DNA from: Podospora pseudocomata | Taxonomy: Eukaryota; Ascomycota; Sordariomycetes; Sordariales; Podosporaceae | Assembly (NCBI RefSeq): GCF_035222375.1 | Contig: NW_026946364.1 | Span: forward strand, 558,001 to 622,000 | Length of the DNA: 64,000 nucleotides | Reading direction: 5' to 3' | In this document: piece after piece, positions 20,950 through 30,531 of the stretch | Layout of the letters: each line of letters starts with the position of its first letter | Position numbering within the stretch: the first letter of the stretch is position 1 | Program-made: the position numbers and the translations under genes | Notes under the pieces: model-generated | What the model was told of the DNA's origin: nothing | Databases searched by the model: none | Seen by the model: the letters and a program-made list of their open reading frames with translations, nothing else

Positions 20950-22081
20950 GGCGTGATACGGCGGTACGGCCGTTTTAAGATCAGGACCTAGGCGGCTTGT
21001 CACAGCTGGCACAACCGCCAATATCCATGTCAAACATGGAACCAGCACAAGCTACAAGAGCTCCATCGTGGGGCCGCCTGGGGCGGTGAGGCGTTCCTCC
21101 ACCCCGGAGTTTGGTGGAGAGCTTCGGTATCCGTATGCAAGCAGCCGATCGTTTGGTGAGAATGGGGCTGGCGTTTTTGGTGTCGTTCAGTCAGGATAGG
21201 GGCGAAGTGGAATCGATTGCGTGTTGAGGGACTTGCAATGATTCGAGCGAGACCTCCTGGCTGTAGAGTTGGTGATACCTTCTCTTCTCCGTCGTTGGCA
21301 TGTGATATCCGTAGAAACGAGGCAACCAAACTTGCAGCTGAGACCAGCTGAGACCTTGCTGCTTGCAGTGTTCCAGCTTTTGGATGCTGTTCCCAAGAAG
21401 CCAAGAAGGGAAGTTCCAGGTTGCCAAACACACCCCACCACACCCACCCGCTGCACTCCCCTGCCTCGCTGTGGACAAAATAACTGGCACTGCAAAAGCA
21501 CTGAACCGCCTGTGCCTCAAAGGATATTTGATAGGTCTTAAGAATTGTTAATAGGCCTTAAAATCTAGTTTATAGACCTTAAGAAATAGCTAAAAGGCCT
21601 ATTTTGTATTTTAAAAGTTGTAAATGGATAGTCATTGTCCATATTGCTGACTTGCAGTGCCAGTTATATTGTCCACATAATGCCTGCCACTTCAGGTAGT
21701 TCCTGGCCACCACATAGCGCTCGGACCAGCACCGCCAGCGGGGTGGACGTCACCTGGGCGGGCAGCCCCAATCCACGGCTCACGCCACTGCAGCTGCATA
21801 GAGCGGGAAGGCGTTCAATGATTACAGATATTACGATTGATCTGGGTTATTTTATCCCGAACATCCACCGCCAGAAAGCCAACGATACATATTTCAACCG
21901 CCTCTAGTTCACCTTACTGTGCCTCAATCCTTTATCAATTTGAACAAGGGTCATAGTCTCCAGGTGACGCCGTATCCCTAACCGGACTTGCGCTCTCGTC
22001 ATTCCCACCCGAATCAAGCAGTCAGGCTTGCAACTGTAGTTGACAGAGCCAGACACAAGCCATTCGCGGCGGCGGACGACC
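20950..22081. other. Divergent intergenic region, Stb6-like/RMD5
   Basis: Contains the 208-bp inverted-repeat element (21470-21677) and the promoters of both flanking genes. Long overlapping frames on both strands at 21187-21541 show no family motif. Confidence 0.5.
21470..21677. repeat. 208-bp element with 26-bp terminal inverted repeats and AGGCCT-core array
   Basis: The ends (21470-21495 and 21652-21677) are inverted copies matching at 25 of 26 positions (TGTGGACAAAATAACTGGCA... and its complement). Between them lies an AT-rich array with repeated ATAGGYCTTAA / AAAGGCCTAT units spaced about 20-23 bp (21530-21605). There is no coding capacity. No target-site duplication is evident. It looks like a miniature transposon relic. 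Confidence 0.65.
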
Positions 22082-23448
22082 ATGGCGTCTGAGAAGCCCA
22101 AGCTGGAGGCGCTCGAAGAAGAATATGCAAAGATCAACAAACTCCCTAGACTCACGAAAGCGGTGGAGCATGTCGACAAGATCATCGAGTTGCTCAGTGC
22201 TGCTCGTGAGCAGGTAGCTTCAGGTAAGCCGAGGTTCACGCTGGCAATGAGATACGGACGAGGTAGGTATATATGCTCAGGTACTGAACAAGCACACCTC
22301 TAGCTCCCGAATCCCATACAGCCATCACCATCACAAAACTTCAGAATCCCGTGAAGAGCGCATTCGAGGCAGTAAACGATGGGCTTAAAGGGGCAGCTGC
22401 CGCCAATAAGAAGATGGGAAAGGCTCTGGATAAGTCCTTTCCTCTGAAGCCTCTCCCAACAGACCACGATGCCATGGCAGACCACGTGTCTCTGATAAAC
22501 AGGGCAATCGCCATGCACTTGCTTAGAGAAGGCCAGTTTAAAGTGGCGTCGACATTCATCGATGAGGTTCAGTCAACGACGAAGCGAGAGAATCCGGAAT
22601 ATTTAGACGAGCGTATGGACGACGGCAACTACGACGAAGCTGCGTCGACAACGTCGAGCGAGGCCTACGACCTTTCATCCCTCCACTCACAAGAGCTTCA
22701 AGAGAGCTTTGCCGGGATGTACTACATTTTACAAGAGCTAAAAGCTAGGAACCTGATGCCTGCTATTACGTGGGCGAGGAAAAACTCGGTCGAGCTGGAG
22801 GCACGAGGGAGCAATCTTGAGTTTGAACTAAGCAGGCTGCAGTTTGTTTGGCTGTTCAAAGGGCCTTCCGTCAACGGACTACCCGATGACGAGAACAATG
22901 GCCAGCGGGGTGCTCTCCAGTATGCTCGGTCAAACTTTGGCCGTTTCCAAGCACGCCATCTCAACGAGATCAACCAGCTGGCATGCTCCATGGCATTTGC
23001 GCCCAACATCGCCGAGTCCCCGTACAGACAACTGTTTGCGATTGATACTGCCTTCAGTGATGTTGCTTCCTCATTTACCCGCGAATTCTGCAGTTTGTTA
23101 GGCCTCTCGGCTGAATCCCCACTCTACCTAGCCGCCACCGCAGGCGCGTTGGCTCTCCCACAGCTGATGAAGTACACGCAAAAGACTCTCGCCAAGGGTA
23201 CAGAATGGACAACCTCCAACGAGATGGCCTTCGAGACACCGCTTCCCGAGAGTATGCTCTACCACAGTATTTTTGTCTGTCCAGTCTCGAAGGAACAAAC
23301 GACAGACGCCAACCCACCCATGATGATACCCTGCGGACACGTTTTGGCCAAGGAGACGCTTCAGAAGCTGTGTAAGGGGGCCAGGTTCAAGTGTCCATAT
23401 TGTCCGTCGGAAGGTATACTGAAGGACGCGCGGCAAATCATTCTCTAG
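22082..23448 (+). CDS. RMD5: GID/CTLH E3 ubiquitin-ligase RING subunit Rmd5 (Gid2)
   Basis: Exons 22082-22223 and 22304-23448 across an 80-nt intron (donor GTAAGC, acceptor CTAG); product 428 residues. In yeast the GID ligase marks gluconeogenic enzymes such as fructose-1,6-bisphosphatase for degradation after glucose addition; Rmd5 supplies one half of the RING pair, with Fyv10. Seen here: a helical N terminus, LisH-like NRAIAMHLLREGQFKVASTF, CTLH/CRA region (MYYILQELKARNLMPAITWARKNSVELEARGSNLEFELSRLQF), and a C-terminal degenerate RING at residues ~371-428 (FVCPVSKEQTTD, MIPCGHVLAKETL, FKCPYCPSE). The CGH and CPYC elements favour Rmd5 over its partner Fyv10. ATG 22082 is in a good context. 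The gene lies between two related AGGCCT-type repeats. Confidence 0.88.
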
Positions 23449-23602
23449 GGCGATGGTGTAGTCAGGACAGCGATGGTTGTTTTCATAGCGACAATGAATG
23501 TTTTTACAAAAAAAAGTTCGTGTTAATGTTTGTCGACAGTAGCACCCTCACCACAAAACAAATGGTAGACGAAAGTAGCTTAACCCATATTGCACTAAGA
23601 AA

Positions 23603-23694
23603 CATGCCTTGAAGGATAATCATCAGGCCTTCGAGGATAGTTAATAGGCCTTTGAAGATATTCAAAAGGCCTATTGATTTACGTTTGAGGCATG
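23603..23694. repeat. 92-bp AGGCCT-core repeat, relative of the 21.5-kb array
   Basis: Bounded by short inverted ends CATGCCT (23603-23609) and AGGCATG (23688-23694). Inside are three units with ATCAGGCCTTCGAGGATAG, TTAATAGGCCTTTGAAGAT and AAAAGGCCTATT spaced about 20-23 bp. The order GGATA..AGGCCT..GTTAATAGGCCT..AAAGGCCTATT parallels 21522-21607, which starts with GTGCCTCAAAGGATA. No coding capacity. Confidence 0.6.
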
Positions 23695-23811
23695 GTTTAT
23701 AGGATAATATCGGTTAACTTACTTCTACGCCGATTATTTGTAGTAATTGGAAAAAAGTGTCTACAAGTCATTGGCAACCTGGAAAGAATTTATTGAAAAA
23801 AAGCAAAAGAG

Positions 23812-23925
23812 TTGGGGTCTGCCTCCGGTCTCGAACCCAGGAGTTGTGACCTTAATCTCTGTTAGGTGGGTATGGCTGCAGTTGGTATTTCAGGCATCCC
23901 CTCATACCACTGGGCCATTCCACCC
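23812..23925 (-). other. tRNA-like or tRNA-derived relic
   Basis: On the minus strand a good Pol III A-box (TGGCCCAGTGG, 23907-23917) is followed about 70 nt later by a B-box (GGTTCGAGACC, 23827-23837). The ends GGGGT and ACCCC could pair. However, a full acceptor stem, T-stem and anticodon arm cannot be folded, so this is not a functional tRNA. A tRNA pseudogene or a SINE head is possible. Confidence 0.3.
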
Positions 23926-23979
23926 CTCCCCAGGCGTCCCCAGGTGGAAACACTTCTCGAACTCGACCTTTATAACCCT

Positions 23980-24131
23980 CGAAGAGAAGAGCGAGCTAGG
24001 GAGGAGCAAAGGGCAGGAGGGTTAGGGAAGGAGATGCGGGAAGGGGCAAGAGGAAGGGGCGAGAGGAAGGGGCGAGATGGAAGAAGCAAGAGGGAAGGAG
24101 CAAAAGAGCAGGGAAGGCACGAGGGAGAAGA
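23980..24131. repeat. Purine-only low-complexity tract
   Basis: A nearly pure A/G strand with imperfect tandem units such as GAGGAAGGGGCGA. It lies just downstream of the 3' end of the GH76 gene. Confidence 0.6.
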
Positions 24132-24254
24132 GTAACTTAATTCCTGATGCCAGACCCAGCAATTCCCATCTATCATGTCTCATAACTAACTAAATATAGA
24201 ACAAATCCCAACTCTAACCATGAACAAGAAATCAAAACCGTGTATGACCTGGCC

Positions 24255-26075
24255 CTAATATGTATGCTTAGAAACAACCCACAACGCCCTCAACAGCGCC
24301 ACCGCACCGCCCTGCGTCTCGACCGTCCTCCCCCGTCCACGGGTATTCGGATCATTGTTCCACAGCTCCTTCGACGAACCTGACGTCCGGGGCTCTCTCT
24401 TCTTCATGTCCTCCTTGCCCATCTGCATATAAACCGCCTTTTGCCTCTCCATTGACACACCAGCAACAGCAGGCAGCCCCTCCTTCTCAGCCTCAACCGG
24501 CAACGTGATATTGGGGTTCGTCATCATCCAAACCTCATTGTGGGGTACCCCACGATTCCGATAATCATCCTCCCCGTGGTCCGGCGGTAGGACGTGAAGT
24601 TTCTCAAAATCATCCCAGCTCATCTTCAGCCCCTGCTCCCATGGAAATAGCCCAATCGTCCACCACATCCCAAATTTCCCATGCTCGTCTCGTGTGCCTA
24701 GAGCAGCAACAGCATTATGTCTCAACCAGGGCACATACTTCTTGCACTCGGCAAAGTGCTTCGTCCTGATCCGTGCAAGGCCCTGTTGACTCATCCTAGA
24801 CCCAGCACTAGGCATGATCTTGTCGAGAGAATTTGGTGAGCAAAATGTGGTAAAGTGATGCATCCAGATACCCTTGAAAGTCTGGGCGTCTTGCGAGCAA
24901 GTTCCAAAAACATCACAGGCTTCCTCCAGCACACCCGCTCGACCAAGACCCTTCCAGCTTGGAAGCAAGTTGGCGTGATAATCATCCAGATTAGCCACAG
25001 GTCTGGCCCTTTCTAGATCCCAACCTGTAGCCCGAATCACGTCCTTGATGAGCTTGTGTCCAGAATTGAGGTACTCCTCACTGCCAGTAGCAACAAACAA
25101 CCCCAACTGACCCGACAAAATCACACCCTGGTTGTACGTATACACCATCTCGTCCCTCTCGTCACACTCGGTATTGTTGCTCCCCTCGCTGTACCCCGAA
25201 ATGTGGAAACCATCCGCATACAAGCCCTGGTGGTTAATCATCCCAGACGACTCCAACCACTCATACCCCAGCTGCGCTGTCCTGAAAAACATGGGATCAT
25301 GCGGAGGCCAGTCTCTCTTGCCCAAGTCCCTCTTATCAAGCCCAGGTCTCACCATCATCTCCTCCCACGGACTTGTATTCTCATCCCCCGGGAAATGGAG
25401 ATACATCCCAATACTCGCCGCAATCCAAAGCTCGTTGGTGATGGCATTCTTGTACGGACTCAACCTCGGATTCCACAGCATCCCTCCCCCGCACAGCTTC
25501 TGATCCCACCCTTTGCTCGAAAGCTCCCAGAATATCCTCGCCCTGTGGGCAAACGCCGGCGTCCACCTCTCCCCATGCCACCTCCCGTCTCCCAGCTCGT
25601 CAATGAACTGTATCGTTTCCAACCAGCCCAGCACAACCCAGAGCATGTCGTCGAACGCCTCTCCGCGCAGGGAGAAGACGTCCTGCCCAAAATAAAAGGC
25701 AATCAGCTCGCCAAAATACCGGCCGATAAAGTTGGCCAGGGGGGGGATGACGATATTGGGCTGGGATCTGGCCAGCTCAAAGTCCTCGGTTATGGTCCGC
25801 AGAGCTCCCGCGATGTGGGTGCTCATCACGGCTCTAGTCCAGTCGATGGCGTCGGGCCAGGTGCCAATCCAGTTTTCGAAGTAATGGTTTTGCATGACGT
25901 TTATAGAGGCGCAGAGGTCAGCAAAGAGCTGGGTGTCAGGTCGGCCTGCCCCTTGTGTCGTCACTTGGGGGGACGTGAAGGAGAGGTCGAGGAGGGGGTC
26001 AGGTTGGAGTTTGACGGTGGCTGCTGCGTTGGCAGCCGACGCCAGGGCGACGACTGCTGTTTGGAGAAGCCTCAT
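24255..26075 (-). CDS. Secreted glycoside hydrolase family 76 protein (alpha-1,6-mannanase-like)
   Basis: A 606-residue intronless protein with an N-terminal signal peptide (MRLLQTAVVALASAANAAA, cleavage near residue 17-19). GH76 enzymes cleave alpha-1,6-mannan chains; some fungal members act in cell-wall cross-linking of mannoproteins. The family hallmark, an adjacent Asp pair, is visible in EAFDDMLWVVLGW (Asp142-Asp143). Other typical segments are GGGMLWNPRLSPYKNAITNELWIAASIGMYL and CDERDEMVYTYNQGVILSGQLGLF. Beyond the (alpha/alpha) domain the C terminus is charged and ends ALLRALWVVSKHTY. No clear GPI-anchor signal is seen, so a soluble secreted enzyme is likelier than the Dfg5/Dcw1 GPI type. 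The substrate cannot be fixed from sequence alone. Confidence 0.85.
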   Translation of the reverse strand: MRLLQTAVVALASAANAAATVKLQPDPLLDLSFTSPQVTTQGAGRPDTQLFADLCASINVMQNHYFENWIGTWPDAIDWTRAVMSTHIAGALRTITEDFELARSQPNIVIPPLANFIGRYFGELIAFYFGQDVFSLRGEAFDDMLWVVLGWLETIQFIDELGDGRWHGERWTPAFAHRARIFWELSSKGWDQKLCGGGMLWNPRLSPYKNAITNELWIAASIGMYLHFPGDENTSPWEEMMVRPGLDKRDLGKRDWPPHDPMFFRTAQLGYEWLESSGMINHQGLYADGFHISGYSEGSNNTECDERDEMVYTYNQGVILSGQLGLFVATGSEEYLNSGHKLIKDVIRATGWDLERARPVANLDDYHANLLPSWKGLGRAGVLEEACDVFGTCSQDAQTFKGIWMHHFTTFCSPNSLDKIMPSAGSRMSQQGLARIRTKHFAECKKYVPWLRHNAVAALGTRDEHGKFGMWWTIGLFPWEQGLKMSWDDFEKLHVLPPDHGEDDYRNRGVPHNEVWMMTNPNITLPVEAEKEGLPAVAGVSMERQKAVYMQMGKEDMKKREPRTSGSSKELWNNDPNTRGRGRTVETQGGAVALLRALWVVSKHTY

Positions 26076-27679
26076 GCCCGGCTTTGGTGTGTGATGTGTT
26101 GCTAGAACATGTGATTATGTGACCTCCAACTGGTGGGTGTGAAAAGATGGCAATGTGTGTGATTCTGGAAGTAAAAATGAATGTCTCGTTCCCAGCCAGA
26201 GCCTCAAGCCTTCCAAGTATAACCACCACCAACGCAGCCAAGTTTCAGCCACTCAACGCCAGTGGAGCTGAACGTTGAGAAGTAAATACCCAGGGACTCA
26301 AGGTGTAAGTAGAGCGCATCGAAATCGGAGAAAAAAACAATGTCCGTCAACGAAACTGTTCTTTTACTGGCTCTGTCCTGCAATCTGCATCATTCTCACC
26401 ATCTATATCCCACTCCCACCATTCCAGGACCCAATCGTTTTCAGCAACCCAAACCACAAAACCAAATTGTGGGAGCTCCCGTCCGTCCCGTGAAGTCTAG
26501 TTTTTCGTCCAAAGTTGAACTGGATGTGTGTCAGGCACCTCGATGGATCCCCAATGTAAGATCCCGCCTTGTTGATGCTCGGTTTGATCTCGTTTCCCAA
26601 GCCACAATGACCCCCAGATCCAAGTCGGCGAGATCTAGGTAATCGAGAACAATGGAGAAAGACGAACTCTTGGTAAACAAAAGGGAGACAATAATGAATG
26701 AAAGATGAGAGCAGAAAAGTTTGATCACGAGTCCGAAACGAACGGGACACACACACACACACACGACACCACCACACCCCAACAGCCAAGTTCAATGACA
26801 CTTGCCAAGATGGAAGGAAGGCCTCAGGAAGGTACCCAAGACACGGAATGTTGCACAGAGAACACAACAGGAAAGTACCCGTCAAAACACCACTTTGGAA
26901 GAAAACGCCACAAGAAACAATGCTCACCCAAGCCACTGGGACCTGCCATCCAACTTCGTCAAAAAGTCGATGGGGGCACAGTCACATAATGTGGTGAGGG
27001 GCAGCATGAGGGGGGAAGGAACTGGGGGACGGGAGGCCGCACTGATGGTGGGGCTGTTGCGCTTTGCGGGGAGGCGGACAAAACAGGGCGGTGCATTTTC
27101 GCGGGGTTAGCAGCATTGTAGTTACATCATATGCACTCAACCTTGTGTGGCCAACCTAGAAAGTGGCAGGTCTTGGGATCAGCAAGGGGTGTGGATCATG
27201 GGATTCAGGAGAAGTGTGGATGTGGTGGGACAGAGTATGGGGATGACTTACACGTATGCTGGTGGGTGGGCTGTTTGAATTGATAACGAAATGTAGAATT
27301 ATTGTAAGGATCACAGAGACAATGCTGCGACGTGTGAGTGAGTTGTAGGATGAGTTCTCATGAACCCCAAGAGTTTCTATTGAACCAAAACTGTCGTGAC
27401 CACCCGACATTTAAACCCGTCGACCGACTATACGACCTATCCAGAACGCCAGGACCGAGGGCTGCATGTGCTCGCTCGCTCGCTCGCTCTCAAAACCCAA
27501 TGACGCCGCCCAAGTCATAACCATGACCGATACTTTATCCCATCCGAGAAGATGTCCCTGTAGCCCGTTCAAGGTGTCCCAGACAACGCCCTCCGCCTAT
27601 ACCAATAATGTACAAAAAATACTGAATTAAACCATACCCAGTTGTGGGAGTCGAAACCAGGCCAGCAGTTTTTGTCATC
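26076..27679. other. Intergenic: GH76 promoter side and adenylate kinase 3' side
   Basis: No gene is supported over 1.6 kb. It contains a CA microsatellite at about 26750-26764 and a GCTC tetranucleotide run near 27470-27487. Longer frames here (for example 26403-26936 minus) lack motifs. Confidence 0.5.
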
Positions 27680-28549
27680 TCATTCAGCAAAGCGACGCTC
27701 AAACTCACGCATGAGCTTGGGGGTGATCTCGTCGCTGCTCATTCCCGACACCTCCCACAGCACACCCTTGCGAGCGTAGTGTTCCAACAATGGCTCGCTC
27801 GTCTCCTCAAACTTCTTCCATCGTTGGCGGTAGACCTCCTCGCTGTCGTCTGCCCTGCGGACCAACGGCTCTCCAGTGACATCGTCGACACCAGCAACCT
27901 TGGGTGGGTTGAAAGTAGTGTTGTAAACCCTGCCCGAAGCCTCATGCACCCATCTCCCAGAGATGCGCTCCATAATGACCGCCAGCGGCGTCTTCAGTGA
28001 CACAACCATGTTGATGGGGATTGTCTCATCGAGCCGTTCAGCCTGTGTCGCGGTACGAGGGAACCCATCGAGAAGAAACGAAGCCGAGGGATCTTCTGAA
28101 GGTGAGCCGTAACCACCACGAGCATGCGCTGGGTGCGAAATGAAGGCAGCCATATCGGCATCATTGCTGAAGGACTGCGTCTCGGCGGCACAGGAAGCGA
28201 GCGTCATGACGTTGCCGGCGGGGTGGCTCGAGTACAACCACCCGCGCTGGTTGAGCTCGTTATTGATCAACCGAAGGATAAGATCATCGGGAACCAAAAG
28301 TCCGGCCTTCATCGTACTCTCGACCTTGATGCCTGGTTTTGGTTTAGTTGGTTGACATCCTGAGTATTGTGTTTGAGGAAGAGTCATACCCAGAGGTGTC
28401 CGCTGCTTGACATTGTGCCTGAGAAGATCCCCAGAGGAGATGGATGACAGCTGAGGAAACCGCTGCAACAGCCGCTCAGACTGTGTCCCCTTTCCCACTC
28501 CCGGGGCGCCTACAAGGATAACTCGGGCAGCCTTTCGGAGGCGCATCAT
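27680..28549 (-). CDS. ADK2: Mitochondrial adenylate kinase (GTP:AMP phosphotransferase, AK3/Adk2 type)
   Basis: Exons 28390-28549 and 27680-28332 across a 57-nt stop-free intron (28333-28389, donor GTATGA, acceptor CCAG); spliced product 270 residues. The enzyme transfers phosphate from GTP (or ATP) to AMP in the mitochondrial matrix. P-loop GAPGVGKGT at residues 14-22, AMP-binding SSGDLLR and the join TPLG|IKVESTMKAG across the splice, LLDGFPRTATQAERLD, and the LID domain RWVHEASGRVYNTTFNPPKVAGVDDVTGEPLVRRADD, which lacks the zinc Cys set as in AK3. About 45 extra residues (SSHPAGNVMTLASCAAETQ..GGYGSPSEDPS) sit before the LLDGFPRT motif; I recall similar inserts in related moulds. The N terminus starts directly at the P-loop strand with no separate presequence. 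Confidence 0.9.
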   Translation of the reverse strand: MMRLRKAARVILVGAPGVGKGTQSERLLQRFPQLSSISSGDLLRHNVKQRTPLGMTLPQTQYSGCQPTKPKPGIKVESTMKAGLLVPDDLILRLINNELNQRGWLYSSHPAGNVMTLASCAAETQSFSNDADMAAFISHPAHARGGYGSPSEDPSASFLLDGFPRTATQAERLDETIPINMVVSLKTPLAVIMERISGRWVHEASGRVYNTTFNPPKVAGVDDVTGEPLVRRADDSEEVYRQRWKKFEETSEPLLEHYARKGVLWEVSGMSSDEITPKLMREFERRFAE

Positions 28550-30531
28550 TCAAGGTTGACGGGAGTCGGGAACTGGGACAAGCGGCAGCGGGGGTTGCGA
28601 GCGAGCGATCGAGCGCGCGCGTGTTCGGGTGTGCGCACCGGGTGGGAGACAGAAGGGTGAGTTGAGCAGGAATAAAGAAATGGGCCGGGGCGCGGAGGGC
28701 CAGAGGGGCAAGGCCGGCTTCAAGTACTAATGCGACTACCCTATGCAAGCAGGCGCGCTCCGGATTCTGGCGTTGTTGCGGTCGGTTTGTCACACAAAGA
28801 TCCGGCTGGTTCGGGGTGCGGGGAACAAGTCGATCGGCACGTAATCGAGACGCAACCGAGGACCGATAATGGAGACAACTCGGGTACAAAGTCACCGAAA
28901 GGGGCACACAAAAACGCTGTGAAGCCTCGATATTAACTTTCTTAGGCGACGGGGAAGACAAGCAGGAGGGGTGATGAACTATAGGGTTTTACCAAGGCAA
29001 AACAGCTAAATCGGTGAGAGGTTTGCCAACTATGTCTAGAGACCTCATGTCCCACGCCGGTCCGGAGTGATAACGGAGCCTGGAAACCTAAACCGATTGA
29101 ACAAAGTCACTGTGGCGGCCACTGTCACACCGGACATTCACTCTGCCCAAGTTTCCGAAGCCCTGAACAGGTCGGAGTCTGGAAAGGATTGGCGGTGGAT
29201 TCTCATCCCATTGCCTGTTGCTCAGCACGAATGGCTCACCAAATGCCAGCAAGTTTTTTGTTGAGGCTTCGGCTGTGCCCCGATATCGCAGTTATCGGGG
29301 TCCTTGCCAAGCAGGTCTTGCTTCTAGAACCAAAGGTTTCATCTGATAAGATCTGATAAAGCTATGAAGAGGAGAAAACTGGACCGTATGCAAGGAAAGG
29401 GCATGATAAGAGACTCAATGAGACTTTGAAACACCTGAACTTTCTCGAAAGTTTTGGATGAAAATATGTGAGAATGTCCAGACCTGTGGTCAAAGTGCCA
29501 TGACGGCATGTGAAGAGTTGTCCGAAACCTGCCTAGGGGGTGACGATTCTGCCCGAGAAAGCCCGATCAACTGATTTAGCACGTGCAAAGTTGGGTCTGG
29601 TAAGAGTCTGTTGCCATTATGCTGTTGTAACTCTGTCATGGGAAGCATGTGGTGGGGAAGAAGTGCGTTGTGCTTATAAATAATGATTTGGACTCTCAGT
29701 GGCTCTCTGAAACAGCAATCTGCATCTTCCTTGATCATGAGAAAGATATGAGAGGATATGAGAGGATATGAGAGGATATGAGAGGATATGAGAGGATATG
29801 AGAGGATATGAGAGGATATGAGAGGATATGAGAGCATCCAGAGAAGTCAATAGGGAATCAATGCAGATATTCCCAAGAGCCAACGCAGACATGCCATGTT
29901 GTGTTGTGCTTTCCCCAGCCACACAGGATCCCCAGAAGCAGCTCAGCGCAACCTTACTCAGCCCAAACAGTCACGTGATGCACTGCTCGTTCGCTGAATC
30001 GCCAAGAGGGCAGCCGAATGGGGAAAGGGCGACCGCGGGGCGTCACTGGATTGGAGCCATGGCATTCAGTGGAAAGGGCCGGATTTTGATGTCACCGTGC
30101 CCCTTTGACAGCGGCGTCCTCGACCATCTCTTTCCAACAACACCATCCGCCCTAAACCAGCCCTCCAGCATCCGCCATCCCTCATCTCGACGTCTTTCTT
30201 TTGCTTGAACCATTTCGTTTTCTCGTCTCTATCTGGACAGTCTGCGCAAACCCGGGAGGTCTCGCATTCAATCCGCTGGTTCCGAGCCCAACTGCCGGTT
30301 GCGTCTGAAAATCGAAATCTTCTGCTCAGCTGTGCAGTCCCGTGTCAATTCCCGCTGTTGGCGTTGACCCGTTGCCGTTGCACCACATCTTTACACTCAC
30401 GTCAGCGCATCGGCGAAGTTTTATCTCAATCGCGACCAGTATCCAAGTCTGTCGGCAGCATCACGATTTCGCCCCTAATCTTGGTGCACACCGACCTGCC
30501 GTTACCCCCTGAACGCTAGAACACCGCTGCC
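28550..30531. other. Divergent intergenic region, ADK2/MDM38
   Basis: Two kilobases without a supported gene. It includes a perfect 10-bp minisatellite (29751-29830) and a small hairpin (29278-29300). The last ~450 bp look like the CT-rich promoter and leader of MDM38. Confidence 0.5.
29751..29830. repeat. Minisatellite, 8 perfect copies of a 10-bp unit
   Basis: The unit AGAGGATATG is repeated eight times without change, with a partial copy before it (GAAAGATATG) and a diverging one after. It lies about 700 bp upstream of the MDM38 start. Confidence 0.9.

Noticed and set aside
25056-26105. 349-codon plus-strand frame opposite the GH76 gene
   Set aside because: Antisense shadow of a clearly assigned gene.
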